NCBI GenBank assembly: GCA_032629725.1
Contig: JAFEVB010000029.1
Location: forward strand, 62,001-126,000
Direction: 5' to 3'
DNA length: 64,000 nt
Origin: Gremmenia infestans
Taxonomy: Eukaryota > Ascomycota > Leotiomycetes > Helotiales > Hamatocanthoscyphaceae
Shown: piece after piece, positions 11,490 to 24,008 of the stretch
Layout: each line of letters opens with the position of its first letter
Position numbering within the stretch: position 1 is the first letter of the stretch
Made by a program: the position numbers and the translations under genes
Notes under the pieces: model-generated
What the model was told of the DNA's origin: nothing
Seen by the model: the letters and a program-made list of their open reading frames with translations, nothing else
Database searches by the model: none

Positions 11490-13108
11490 ATGTCTTTGTC
11501 GCGTAGTCCGTCCCCAAAACCTGGGGGCGGATGGGCAAGTCCTGGCCTCAATACCCCGTATGTGGATGTTAGTGGGCGCTCAAGTCCTGGGAAAGCCTAC
11601 AGAACGAATGGAGCAGGTGCGAACACGGTGACTTGGGAATCAGCCAAAGCCAAGAGTGAAGGTGTCAATGGTTATCCGTCCTTCTCTACACAGAACAATG
11701 GTTTCTTTAACAGGCATTATCGCACGATATCAAATAGTCTGCCGCGGTTTAACATGGGGTAAGTTCGATCATCCAATTTCAGCCTAATTGAGATTTCTAA
11801 ATCCAAGAACGTCATCTTGTCTCACGCAATTGGCGCATTTTCCTATAATTTATACTGACACCTTTTTTGCAGAAGGGGCCCCGAGAAGAGCTATGCGGAG
11901 AAGGAAAAGCTTGGTCGTGGACGGTGGTCATCAAGAGATGGCAGCAAAATAGCGAGATTAGGGAACTTCTTGGGACGCATTAGCTACAAGATGCGGCTGC
12001 GACTACTTGCCATACTGGCAGTCATTGTCTTGATAATAATATTCTACACAACGCGTAAGCATTACTCCCCAGACAGGCTCCAGGAATATTGCTAACATCA
12101 TACAGCATTGCATTACTACTGGCGCAGGGCGAAACATATTGGAGGTGGCAAGAAGCATGTAATCATTCTGGCGGCAAACCAGGGCGGCGGTGTAATGGAG
12201 TGGAAAGGCCCAAGAGAATGGGCGATCGAGCGCGACAGTGTACGAAACAAACGGAAGTATGCGAACAGATGGGGGTACGAGCTAGAGATTGTGGATATGA
12301 GCACCAAGAAACGATATGCACATGAATGGAGGGAGAGCTGGGAGAAGGTTGATACAATTCGAAACTGCTTGCGGAAGTACCCAGATGCTGAATGGTGAGT
12401 TCACCCAAATCCTTCCGAGTATTCTCAAATGCTAACTATCTTAGGTTCTGGTGGATGGATCTCAATACATTTGTGATGGAGCCTTCCTATTCTTTGCAAT
12501 CGCACATCTTCAACAATCTTGCGGCCAACACTTACCGCGACATCAACCAATACAACCCTTTAAACATCACGCACCCATTTGACGCGCCCCATTTGGACGA
12601 AGAGGCGCTCAGCGTAAATGGGGATGGAAAAGACTCCTCCATTAATCTGATAGTCCCCCAGGATTGCAGTGGATTCAACCTTGGATCCTTCTTCATCAAG
12701 CGGAGTGCATGGACCGACCGACTCCTGGACGTGTGGTGGGACCCCGTCGGTTATGAACAAAAGCACATGGAATGGGAGCACAAGGAACAAGATGCACTGG
12801 AATTCCTGTACATCAACCAGCCATGGATTCGACCGCACACGGCGTTCATTGAACAACGAAAGATCAACAGCTTTCCACCAGGAGCGTGTTCAGAGAACGG
12901 CAACGATGATCGAATCCACTACAATGAGAAAGACCGAGATTTTGTAGTAAATATGGCCGGTTGCGAATGGGGACGTGATTGCTGGGGAGAAATGTACAAC
13001 TACCGAGAGTTGAGCAACTACTTGAACCGAAATTGGTGGGAGCTATTCAAGGAGGAAATAGTAGCGGTAATCTGGTTCAAGATCACGGGACATAAGGTCA
13101 AGTTATGA
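11490..13108 (+). CDS. GT34 alpha-1,6-mannosyltransferase (MNN10/MNN11 family)
   Basis: Four exons (11490-11758, 11873-12054, 12106-12394, 12445-13108) give 467 residues with continuous frame. The layout is that of a Golgi type II glycosyltransferase: a Ser/Pro-rich cytoplasmic tail, a membrane anchor at about residues 133-148 (RLLAILAVIVLIIIFYTT region), then a luminal catalytic domain. Family hallmarks are VIILAANQGGGVMEW, the WFWWMDLNTFVMEP motif around residues 247-259, GFNLGSFFIKRS, and MAGCEWGRDCW near the C-terminus. In yeast, Mnn10 and Mnn11 sit in mannan polymerase II and extend the alpha-1,6 backbone of N-glycan outer chains; this is their likely role here. The DxD-equivalent position reads D252-L-N254. 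I cannot tell MNN10 from MNN11 by eye. Confidence 0.92.
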
Positions 13109-15275
13109 GGGGTGGCCTTGGTCAACGTTTGAAATTTCTGCTGCTTTTTACCTCCGGCGTGCGCGCCATGTCTCGCACATGTACTCGGAATACCCTACCT
13201 GCTTTCTTGTATGATATAATCACACACGTGCTATGTCTGCCCTCGTTGGTATTGCATAGATAATCCGTGGCTTCAATTTTGGGTGGCTTGCACTGATGCG
13301 AGTTTGACATTGCATGCTAAAAATGGAGTTTGTAAGAGGGAAGGATGTACTATATGACGACGCGAAATGTGCCACAAGTGTTCATGGAATTGGTTTGAGA
13401 ACGGTGATAATTACAAACAGAAGCAAGATAAGATTTCGTTCATAGTATAGATAGAATCAAAGTGTCAGCTTTACAAATCTCGGACTAAGAATATCATGAG
13501 GGGGATTAGCACGGCTCACTCTAGACTCTCCTTGAAGTTGAGACGTTCTAAAAGGACCTCTACTCCCGTTCATCTGGGAATCGAAGATTTATTGAGCCTC
13601 ATTTAATGTTGACTTATCAAGAGGAGGCTCAGGCGGACTGAAGAGGTAGCAGAGGTCAAAAGATCTTACAATACGCTACAATGAGTTGCTTATTTAGTAG
13701 AAATGGTTTGAAGAGTTTTGGTAATTAACTAAAAGTACTGGAGGTGTTGTTTCAAATTACGAAGGCCTGGTCTTATCATGCAATTGAACTTATACTCCTT
13801 GTCCTATACAACCAAAAATCTTCGAAGGATCTTGTCGGCACTTCCCTCGGAAATAATATGTTGGGTTGCAACGCTCTGACTTGAACGGAATCTAGGATTA
13901 AGAGGATTGTAACGGTAGTTATGCTTCGGAGGCAGGTCCCATTCGATCGGCACATTTTGATAGCGGAACACTTGCAGAATCAGATCGGATCGTCCAGTGG
14001 TGATCGGCAAGGCAAGGAAGGGAAAGGGACAAAACCCCTTGAGACAATCGATTTCTGCTGGTTTGATCCTCCCGGGAATACTATAATAGTACCGATATTT
14101 TAAGTCTAACTTTATATCAACGAGAGACTTAAGATCTTAGATGTGGATGTGGATGTGGATGTGGATGTGGCTTGAAAGTGCTACAGTACAATAAATAGGT
14201 GGGGGCTATTTCATCTGTATCTGTAGACTATCTCCGTATATCTACGCGTGCACCAATTGCACTCCTAAGAAGGGAACGAACAAAAACAGAGAGATATCAC
14301 GAGTTTCACGGCTGCGAGTGATGAGTGCCAGTGCCCTATCCCTATGCTGTGCAGCTTACGTGAACAGCCAATCATCATGTTGTTTCCTTCCTCTGTCGTG
14401 TTTCAGACAGGAAACACCTTCTCCCGGAAAGATGGTCCGCGCGTGCGCCATTGAACATCGGATCTCTGCCGCTGCGAATGACTGGCTCCGAAGCGCCATG
14501 AACACTCCACGCCAAACACAGATGGGGAAGGCCCTATTCTGACCTCTCATTCATCTCCTATTCTGTCCTGTCCTGTCCTGAAGATCAGACCAAGTGTATC
14601 TCCGGCGGGGTGGCTCCTCCCTTGTAGTCCAAACATCGCCGCATCAAACACCTTCAACCACTCGTTCCAGTATCAGGGGCTTCGTCTCCATCCAGTGCTC
14701 CTCATCTTTTCTGGTCCCCAGATCCTCCACTAAGTGCTGTGGCCTGTAAGGATAGAGATAGAGCTCTTGGTTTTGCTTGCCGGAAAACCCGACGGGGATA
14801 TGTCTTCTTTGGAGTTGATGGAGGAACAAAAGCTTGTGCCTTCATGCCATGCCGTCCTTGAGCTTGCCAGACTTTTCACAGACCCTAGAGGACAAAGTGA
14901 AGCCCCTGGCCTGTCCTCGCAGTGGTTAAGGATCTGAGAAGACTGCATCTGAGTACTTGACTTGTCCATTTCCCCTTCTGGGCCCTTTTGAAGTTGTGCT
15001 TTCACATTCACTCCTCTAGTCCGTCATTCATTACGCGGGTCTTTTTGTTCCTATTCTTTGTTCTTGGACAATAACAAAGGCATTGATTGTCAGGCATTTA
15101 GAACAGTTATTACAATACCTTTGTCTTTACCCATTCAGAGAACAAGGCCTCACATTCATTGTATTCCTTTCACAGCGCTTTTCTATATCTTCCCATAGCA
15201 AGCTTTTTCATTTTTGAATCATATTTCATTCTCAACTACACTTCAAACCACCTTTAGGACAACAATCCACGAACA
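13109..15275. other. Gene-poor 2.2-kb stretch
   Basis: The 3' region of the mannosyltransferase gene followed by the promoter of the glucanase gene. It includes a hexamer repeat, a short TCCTG pentamer run near 14566-14580, and pyrimidine-rich sequence just before 15276. Short ORFs (for example minus 14010-13804 and plus 14318-14542) show no recognisable domain. No gene is supported. Confidence 0.5.
14141..14170. repeat. Hexamer microsatellite (ATGTGG)5
   Basis: Five perfect tandem copies of ATGTGG in intergenic DNA. Confidence 0.9.
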
Positions 15276-16253
15276 ATGCATACTTCAAATTCTCTGATCC
15301 GCCTCGGTGCGGCTCTTTGCCTTGCTGCTGGTACAGCAAACGCCTATACACTCACGGACACGTTCGACAAAACCAATTTCTTCCAAGATTTCAACTTTTT
15401 CACCGCCGCCGACCCTACCACAGGCTTCGTCAAGTACGTGGGGGCAGCCGCTGCAAACACTTCGGGCCTTGCGGGGTACAGCAACAACGCTGTCTATCTC
15501 GGCGTAGATCACACAACCATGAACCCTACTGGTGGTCGGGAGTCTGTCAGGGTCACATCGAATAAAGCGTATACCCACGGACTCTTCATAGCCGACTTGG
15601 CTCACGCGCCGGACTCGGAATGTGGTGTCTGGCCAGCATTCTGGACTGTGGGTCCGAACTGGCCTGCATCAGGGGAGATCGATATTATGGAAGGAATCTC
15701 GGACAGTGTTACAAACACTGCCACGCTACACACCTCGTCCGGATGCACTATGCAGTCGACAGGGGCCCTGGCATCCAGCAAACTCAACGATGGAAACTGC
15801 AACAGCGACACCGGTTGCGGAATGAGCACCGTCGACACCTCGAACTACGGCACGGGCTTCAACGCTGCAGGCGGCGGTGTCTACGCCATGGAATGGACAT
15901 CCCAAGCCATCAAAGTCTTCTTCTTCCCGCGCGCCGCCGGCATCCCCAGCGACATAACCTCCGGGTCCCCCAACCCCTCAAGCTGGAGCTCGCCCATCGC
16001 GGCCTTCAGCGGCAGCAGTTGCAACATTGACCAGCATTTCATGAACCACAACCTCATCTTTGACACGACCTTTTGCGGGCAGTGGGCTGGCAAGGTCTGG
16101 AGTCAAAATACAAAGTGCAGCGCTCTGGCTCCCACTTGCGACGCTTACGTTGCGGCCAACCCGGCGAAATTCGCCAGCAGTTACTGGTTAATCAACTCGG
16201 TAAAGGTCTACCAGGCTTCTGCTGCCAAGAGAGGCGTTGCTTTCGAGGCGTAA
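15276..16253 (+). CDS. Secreted GH16 endo-1,3(4)-beta-glucanase
   Basis: An intronless ORF of 325 residues. A signal peptide ends near residue 23 (LCLAAGTANA). The GH16 active-site motif is SGEIDIMEG, with Glu134 as predicted nucleophile, Asp136 as the intervening acid and Glu139 as general acid/base. The flanking WPAFWTVGPNWP and MEWTSQAIKVFFFPR segments are typical of the fungal mixed-linkage glucanase subfamily. Several cysteines (around residues 116, 156, 175 and later) suggest disulfides in the secreted form. The enzyme hydrolyses beta-1,3/1,4-glucans, acting either on the fungus's own wall or on plant cell walls. No GPI-anchor tail is evident: the end is hydrophilic (KRGVAFEA). The ATG lies after a C/A-rich leader in good context. 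Confidence 0.95.
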   Translation: MHTSNSLIRLGAALCLAAGTANAYTLTDTFDKTNFFQDFNFFTAADPTTGFVKYVGAAAANTSGLAGYSNNAVYLGVDHTTMNPTGGRESVRVTSNKAYTHGLFIADLAHAPDSECGVWPAFWTVGPNWPASGEIDIMEGISDSVTNTATLHTSSGCTMQSTGALASSKLNDGNCNSDTGCGMSTVDTSNYGTGFNAAGGGVYAMEWTSQAIKVFFFPRAAGIPSDITSGSPNPSSWSSPIAAFSGSSCNIDQHFMNHNLIFDTTFCGQWAGKVWSQNTKCSALAPTCDAYVAANPAKFASSYWLINSVKVYQASAAKRGVAFEA

Positions 16254-17049
16254 GGTCTTTCGCGAAAGACCCCCATTCCAAATATATTCTATTCTTTTGC
16301 ACATTTTATTTATTAGGGATTTGGTGTTCCGGTCAATACCATTTTCCCTTCTCTAAAAATTCGAGTTCGGCGTATGTGATGGGGGAGTTGGGCAAATACA
16401 ATGCTGGGAATGTCCTTATTCCTTATAGATGGGGGTCTAGACAGCTTTATTCATATACCAACGTTTCAATGCTCATAAATCACAATAACAGGCTTACATG
16501 CCTTTCTATCTGAATCAAATAACTGTGCCGTGACTTGACCTTTTCATGTGAATATTCCATGCATAGCCCGTGAATGAATTTTACTATGGTATACTCGGCT
16601 AAAAACGTGATCGTAAATCCCCTTTTCCAGCTCCTTGCATTCAAGGGGAGGGATAATAGTCGGTCTTCTTCTTGGCTCGCTTCGCTCATCGTTAGATACC
16701 TACCCTACGTTGTTAGATAGAAACGGCACTAACTGAATTCTAATTGCTCCCTAAAACCTCAACAAAACTACCTTTACATGTCTAACCCATTCCGGATCAA
16801 CCCGAACAGCTAAGCCCAGACTTGTTTTTAGCATTTCCCTACGAGATCACGAGCAAGAACCGCTATGGCAAGCAAGTTGACAGACAATATCGAGAGGGAT
16901 ACGGTAAAGAATCATGGAATTAGACTTTGAGGATTTCATTGTCGATCTGTAATGTCGTCCAACCATTAACCCCGCACGCTATGTAGCTAGCGCACTTCCT
17001 TCCAATTTACAAAATACAAAACGAGGGTCGTTATCATTGCCACTCTACT
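16254..17049. other. Intergenic, convergent 3' regions
   Basis: This lies between two stop codons facing each other. It is AT-rich with short random ORFs. Nothing further is seen. Confidence 0.5.
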
Positions 17050-19881
17050 CTAAATATCATCATCATCGTCCTCATCCTCAGCATCCTTTTTATTACCCCT
17101 GCTATCCAGCGTGTTCAAGCTAATGCCATCGCTATCCTCCCTGGCTTTCATGCCTATGGCCTGGCGACCCGTCTCGGAATTTTCGAGGAAGTCGCGTAAT
17201 TTCTCCTTGCCGATTTCGACGGCTTGGGAGGATGCTGCGTTGGCCATGCGGATCATGGGGCCCCAGAGGTTGAGGGTGTAGGTTACGTAGGCGCCGACGC
17301 CGAGGAGGATGAGGAAGATGAAGTAGACGGGGTTGCGGAGGACTTGAAATTAACGTTAGCTAAGTATATTGGGAATGAAGGAAGGACAGAGGAAGGAGGC
17401 GGGCTTACCAGCAACGATTTCGTTCCAACCCAGCGCCAGTAGTAGACCATAGAAATACAAAGGAACTTGGGCAACGCCACCAATAGCGCTCCGTTTTGCT
17501 TCCACGTATACCCCATCGGCTGTCTTCTTGAACCTCACTACGAGATCCTGACGTTTGGCTTCGCTGAGTATCGTCATCTCTTCCTCAAGGCTTTTGCCCT
17601 CTTCTTCATCCACTCCACCGATCGGAGTCAGGTCTTCTTCGTCTTTTGGATCCACGCTCGCAGGCGCATTGCCGATCCAGTCTGGAAGCTCGGGAGGTGC
17701 GTATGTCGCGGCTAACCTGAACCTTGATAACAGCGGTATCAAAGTGAGTGTTGACTCCTTTGCTTTCGTGTACATACCCTCGATATCATCTGTTGGCCGC
17801 CATATTCTTGGGACGCCAGCCTCGTCGTATCGAAACTTGTCCTCAAAGTTTTCGCGCAGTTTGAGAAGAATGTTTCCTTCCATAACTTCCTCGTCAATCT
17901 TCGCTCTCAGTACTCCCCAGCTTTTCCGTCGTAGTCTCCATAATCCGACGTCAATCTCATCCTGACTGGCGTCGAAACTCTTTGCTCTTTCTACGAACCG
18001 TGTTTCAGCCTCCTTGACAGTAGCAATAAAGACGTTCCATATCCTGTCCCACAGATCTTTTTCTGTCAGAGGTTTCTCGCCGGTTTCTGGTGCGCCACTT
18101 CCACCTCGCCCGGAGCCGAGCTTATTAAACTCCAATCCAACGGACTCGCCCAATCTCGATCTGACCCATCTTTCCACTCGAGTTGCGAGTCTTCGCATCT
18201 CTTCCTTTCGTAAACGTGCACTGACCTCGTCAAGATCCTTCTCGTATAGACTGTATTGCTGCTTGAAGTTACTCCACGGAACACCCTCAATTGCGAGACT
18301 CTTAGCTTCGCTCTCAAATTGCTTCAGAGCAACTGCTTTCTCGCGTTCCACGATATCAGCAAATTCGTAGGATGCTCCCTTTTTCTGTCCGATTTTAACA
18401 GCACCAGCCACAGCGTCGCTGAATGATGCAACCCCCGACTTGTGCGCTGCTGTGAGCTGACCTTGGTATAAAGCCTTGAGTCTGGTATCAATCTTGCCTT
18501 CGAGTTCGACACGTTTTCTCGTGTAGACTCCTTTATGGTATCTGCTAGCCTCCGTTTCGAACGCCTTGACGGTCTTTACCCGTGCAGCCTTTCCAGAAAC
18601 ACCGAGATCCTTTAGCACTGTTGGCTTCCCAAGTCTTACGCCCTCCGCCTGCTTCTCCTCGAGCGGTAGAATGGTGGCATCAAAAGCCTCCAACACTTCG
18701 CGTGAAATCTCGTCGCATCGAAACTGGGCTAGAAGTTCTTGCTGTGTTGGCAAATCTAGATCCTTATTATTGACAATTTGGTCCCATATCCCCTCTGCAT
18801 ATACCGAAAAACCGTCCGCGGGTATCCGTCTGTGGTACTCTGGTAGGAAGACTCCCCCATCGAGCTCGTGGTCTGAGTGTAGACCATGTGATTTTGCAGA
18901 TCTATGCCCTACTCGAAATCTTCTCCCTAATCTTTCCACCTCTGTTACGAACTTGTCCGGTTGTAAAATTTTATGTGGTAATGCTGCAACCGCGAAATCA
19001 AAATAATCGTCAATCTTTGACTTCTCGAGACCCTTTGGTTTTGAAAGACTTGTCCATATGTTCGTTAGATCTGCGATGAGGGTGTTTCGGAGATTCGATA
19101 GAGGGGTTGCGCCGATATGATCGCGGATTACAAAAAACAGGAGGGACCGCGGATTCGACCTGAAATATTTAGCAACTCGTGCTCGGTTGGGGGATATAAA
19201 ACTTACTGCTTGTCTTTCAAAAAGAGCTGCAGGTTGACCTCAAATACTGTCTTCAAGAGCCCCATATTCGCCCCTTGGTATAGTCCAACTTGATGTTCCC
19301 AAATATTGACAATAAGAACCTCACTGGTAGCCAGAGCGAATAGGGCACTTTTTCTTTCGAAATCTTGGTCTTCTCCTCTTTCTCGGCCATCGGTACCCTC
19401 TACATCCATTACTAGAATATTGTCTGCCATCTTTTCTGGTCCTGAACCCCCCTCCCGCTTGTTGTTGGACATCCATATTCCCTTTGTGGTCTGCCGCCGC
19501 TCGGTCTCTGACATAACCCCAAAATCCGTCCCGAAAAGGTTGTTCAGCAGGGTGGATTTTCCGGTGGACTGCGATCCAAAGACTGAGATAAGGTGGTAGT
19601 TGAAGCCAGACTGGGCAGCGCCGGTGATCTGAAGATATGTATTAAGATGTGGCCTTTTCAAACTCTCTATCAGTATGGGCCCAGCAGAACAGGGTCTATT
19701 TCACGTACGTGAATGCTTGCTCCTCGTCAATAACTTGTATACCGCGCTCATACTGCTCTTCTGTTGGGGCTTCACCGACGGCAGCAAAGTGGCCGTTCAC
19801 CGTCATGATGGAAGGGGCCGTTGATCTTGATGCCGCAGATGGCCTTCGACCATATACATGGAAGTTTGTTGCTGAAGACAT
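17050..19881 (-). CDS. SEY1: SEY1, dynamin-like GTPase for homotypic ER fusion
   Basis: Four exons (19881-19709, 19662-19207, 19159-17409, 17342-17050) encode 890 residues with all junctions in frame. The P-loop GSQSTGKST lies at residues 87-95 and the G3 motif is in MDVEGTDGRERG, both typical of the RHD3/Sey1 class. A long helical middle domain follows. Near the C-terminus there is a membrane hairpin (PLYFYGLLLALGWNEIV, then NPVYFIFLILLGVGAYVTY), and a cytosolic tail ending in an acidic run (DAEDEDDDDDI). Sey1 fuses ER tubules and maintains the tubular network. The first exon has a second Met at 19806 (residue 26, MTVNGHFAAVG), where most fungal homologues begin as I recall them. That shorter start is quite possible and would give 865 residues. 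Confidence 0.95.
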
Positions 19882-21101
19882 AGTAAAATGGCGGCAAAAC
19901 TAGGATACAATAACAGGATAATGAATGTGTTGAGCTTGGCATACCTTGTCGAGCTTGTACACCAAGTAATGGAGTGATCACAAGCGAGGCCAGAAGTTGC
20001 GAGTTCAGACATGATCACATGACTCCCAGCCACGAAGATATTCTTGGGGAGATTCTTTGGGAGATTCTTGATTGTGGAAGCTTGTTATGATCATAACATT
20101 TACTTTGCTCTCACTTATGCACCAATTGTTGGTGGGAGCAGCTGGGGGTAAGGTTGTGAGTTACACAAGTCAGGATTCATTGGATTTGTTAGAGCTGCGA
20201 TGTGGAGTACTCGAGTAAACATTACACACTTCTTTTACAGCACCTTCCTGCTTCTCTCTAAACGGTTTCACTCAGCTCGCGTTTCAGTTGAGCCTCCCCC
20301 ACCCCTATTTGATCTTTGCATTACTAAATATTAATTTATAGATTCTGCACTAGATACTTAATCGTGTCCCCCGGGCCCTTTAGGAGTGGTGGTCCTGTAC
20401 ACCACAGTTTTCTACATACAGTATTCCTTCTTGCTTCCTAGGATATTAATCTGTTATCATCAACCCTGCTACCTTCAAACACCCGTCTAGCCTCTACATA
20501 GAGTCAATGAGAGCTCTGCACATCGCTCTCCCAAGAAGTGAAGTGGTAGAAGCTGTTGACGTCATTCGGAAAGTTCTTCAACGTGCCTATCTTCCGTCAG
20601 TGAGAACGTCAGTCTTGCCTCACTCATAGCACACAGAAACACAATACTGAAAGACCTCAGTGAAGTCGTTTTGATATATTCGGTTGGGTACACGTGCAGT
20701 ACACGAGTAATGTCGCGTGGTTCTCTTTATCAAGTTTTAGTAGCAACTAAGTATGACGAAGTCTCCGCTTTTCTCGAAAGATTTTCCTTGTCCCTTTGGC
20801 AGCTTTGACAGGTGCGATTGACACAAGATCATCGTCTCTATCTCTCCCTTCTTAATCCCCCGACGTTTACACGTTACCCGTTATCGTATGCTACTGTATG
20901 TTACGTGTGTGTTTGTGTGTTACGCCAAGTGATAGAGTAGCTGGTAGTACTTTGTATATACATACAGTACATACCCCTTCTGCGCTTTTGCTCGAAAAGA
21001 GCTCGACAAGAAATTCAAGAATACCGTATATTGTTATATGTTTTAGACACTGGAATCGTTGTGTTGTTTCGTATAGACATTTTTTAATCGACGACCAAGT
21101 C
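19882..21101. other. 1.2-kb divergent promoter region
   Basis: This sits between SEY1 (minus) and the permease gene (plus). It contains a duplicated TTGGGGAGATTCTTTGGGAG element near 20042-20070 and a C/T-rich leader before 21102. Upstream ATGs precede the permease start (for example 20888 and 20898), so the leader may carry uORFs. No gene is seen. Confidence 0.45.
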
Positions 21102-23005
21102 ATGGCCAACCGAAGGTCCTCCGTTCATGATGGCCCGGCCAATCCGGATTCCGCTCTGGAAAATATGGGGTACAAAAGCGAGCTGCCAAGATCCTTGAGT
21201 ATGATGAGTATTTTGGGCTTGTAAGTTTCTCCAAAGATGTTTTGTGGTTTTGCTTGAGCATAGAGAGAAGATATGCCTCATCTCGAGTGGGTGATCTGCT
21301 GTACTGAAAAAACACCCGCGGAAATGGTCGCTGCTTTTCCTCGATGCATCAGATTCATCAAGTGATTCAGGGTCATTGAACCGATCTCTCCTTTAGACAC
21401 TTTGCAATCTCTCCCTTGTCAACATCGCAGCCTTGATAAAATTTCTAATTCCAACAGGTCTTTTGCTATCATGGCTGTTCCCTTTGGATTGTCTACTACC
21501 ATGGCAATTTCCCTAACGGATGGTCAATCCGTCACTGTACTCTATGGGTGGGTATTTGTCTCCATCATCTCGCTCTGCATAGCAGCGTCCTTGGCCGAGA
21601 TTTGTGCTGTCTTTCCAACTGCCGGTGGGGTGTATTACTGGTCGGCAATGCTCTCCACAAAGGAATATGCACCCATCGTGAGTTGGGTAGATGGATGGTT
21701 AGGCTTAGTCGGCAACTGGACCGTCACATTGAGCATCAACTTCTCGGGCGCGCAGTTGATATTATCAGCCATCTCACTTTGGAACGAGGACTTTGCTGCT
21801 TCACAATGGCAGACCGTTCTCATGTTCTGGGCTGTCATGGCAGTTGCATTCTCGGTAAACGTGTTTGGAGCCAAGTATCTGGACTTGATCAACAAGATAT
21901 GCATCTACTGGACGGGAGCGTCTGTAATCATAATCATTGTCACGGTTCTAGTCATGTCAGATGATCGTCGAAATGCCGAATTTGTGTTTACTCATTTTGA
22001 TGCTTCTGCAAGCGGATGGCCTTCAGGATGGGCATGGTTCGTGGGGCTGCTTCAAGCTGCATGTGAGTTTCCATCTTCCCAACTTACTTCAGTGACTGAC
22101 GTGATCAAGACACTCTGACTGGCTACGGCATGGTTGCTTCCATGTGCGAAGAGGTCCAGATGCCAGAACGAGAGGTGCCCAAAGCCATGGTCCTTTCTGT
22201 AGCAGCGGCGGGAATTACTGGTATCGTTTACTTGATCCCTATCTTATTCGTTCTCCCGGACGTTACTTTGCTTCTTTCAGTAGCAAACGGCCAGCCCATT
22301 GGTCTTGTTTTCAAGACAGCTACTGGATCCGCCGGCGGAGGTTTCGCTCTGCTCTTCTTGATTCTGGGCATTTTATTCTTCGCAGGTGTAGGTGCCCTGA
22401 CAGCAGCTAGCCGTTGCACATACGCCTTTGCTCGTGATGGAGCTATCCCCGGATCTACCCTATGGGCTAGAGTTGACAAGCGATTCGACATACCTCTATG
22501 GGGACTAGTTCTGTCTACAGTCGTGGACTCTATCCTTGGCTGCATATATTTCGGATCGACCTCAGCTTTCAACGCTTTCACCGGAGTAGCCACCATCTGT
22601 CTGTCTGTTTCGTACGGTATTCCTATTTTGGTATCTCTGATCCGAGGTCGAGAAGCCGTGAAATACTCATCGTTCTCGCTGGGGAAGTTTGGCTTCTTTA
22701 TCAATGTATGCACGATTGTTTGGATTTCGCTGGCAATCATATTATTCTGTATGCCAACAGCCATCCCCGTCACGCCAGTCTCGATGAACTATGCATCGGT
22801 GGTGTTCATGGGCTTTGCATCGATCAGTCTCATTTGGTATATCATCAGCGGCAGAAAGAACTTTACGGGTCCTCCTGTCCCTGTCGACCACTATGCAGGA
22901 CAGGACGGACAAGTCATTGGAGAGGGGGTTGGGAGGACCATAACGGGAGATAAGAGTTCTTCAAATGGGAGTTCTGAAGAAAAAATCGCACCTCCGGCCA
23001 AATAG
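21102..23005 (+). CDS. APC-superfamily permease, choline/GABA transporter type
   Basis: Three exons (21102-21220, 21458-22062, 22110-23005) encode 539 residues. The N-terminal block LPRSLSMMSILGLSFAIM crosses the first junction and is characteristic of the fungal amino acid/choline transporter family (yeast Hnm1, Aspergillus GABA and choline permeases). About 12 hydrophobic segments follow. Conserved loops include AEICAVFPTAGGVYYW, ASMCEEVQMPEREVPKAM and AASRCTYAFARDGAIPG. The C-terminus is a hydrophilic cytoplasmic tail. It is a plasma-membrane importer; the substrate (choline, GABA, or another amine) cannot be fixed from sequence. The first intron, 237 bases, is long for this window. Joining the flanking exons directly gives the family's usual sequence, so no hidden exon is needed. 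Confidence 0.92.
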
Positions 23006-24008
23006 TGTCGCAATATAGTTGTATGAGTAGAGAATCGGAATAGAAAGCATTGAATGATTTGCAACATCACCGTCTCGTTAGTTTCCTCGGTGCACTAGAT
23101 ACACATCGGACTTTGCAGAGCAACCTTGCATGTCCTACTCCATCATTATGAATCCACTGCCTCCCTTTTAATAACTATCAACCTAACTCCATCCACGATC
23201 GGTTGATTCTGACCTCGATATTGCTGCCCCCAGCCTAACCAGTCCTCGAAGTCATCGACCATTCATTACCCAGTCCTGAGATTGGTGCAGGAAGTTAAAT
23301 TTCAAGAGCCTCGGGGCATTCGTCTCCGCTGCCTCCTCGCCAGCTCCGCCACGTCCGCCTTCACGCCCAGAATTATCAACATCGCGTCCCTTCTATCCCG
23401 GGGGTCGTGAAAGGGTCGTCCAACGGGAAACTTGCGTACTCTGCATCCAAAGCTGCTTTCTTCCACCTTATGAGAATGCGGGCGGCGGCTTGTGCGTTGT
23501 GACTCGCGGGGGCCGGGGGTACTTTCTTAAATGAACAGATTATATATCCTGATGCTGGTAAGTATACGTGAGCTACTTGCAGCAAAATTCGTAAACGGTA
23601 GTATCACTTACTGACTTATTTTGTAGGCAATCTTCTAGAATCCCTAGTATGTACTTGAGTAAGCTCCTAAATCCACAACTCCTGACAATACGGCCCAGAC
23701 TTCAATCCATATAGAACAACAACTCCGCATGACTCACCAGAATCTTCCTATTTCAGTAAGTGCGACAGACAGTTGCAGACTAGGCAAACGAACGGATCAC
23801 ATGATGCGCCCGTGACTAGGCAGCCGCCCCTGACTCAAGCGAATAGGTCTCAGCCCTATGCAACAGAGAAGTACAATACATTAAGATGCCCATAGAAAAA
23901 GAATATTCATTGTTGAGCTTTCCTTCCAGAAACCACAGTGCAGAAATTAACCCACAGACCTACTTATACCCAAACGAGATCCCATTGTGAAGTGTTTGCT
24001 ACTCCGTA
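23006..24008. other. Intergenic
   Basis: The 3' region of the permease gene and upstream DNA of a doubtful ORF. A GC-rich patch near 23300-23520 carries a short minus-strand ORF with no recognisable domain. Nothing is supported. Confidence 0.45.

Noticed and set aside
13804..14010. 68-codon minus-strand ORF between mannosyltransferase and glucanase
   Set aside because: Fairly protein-like, but short, without start context or homology; possibly a gene remnant, not supportable.
22228..22773. 181-codon minus-strand ORF
   Set aside because: Shadow of the permease's third exon.
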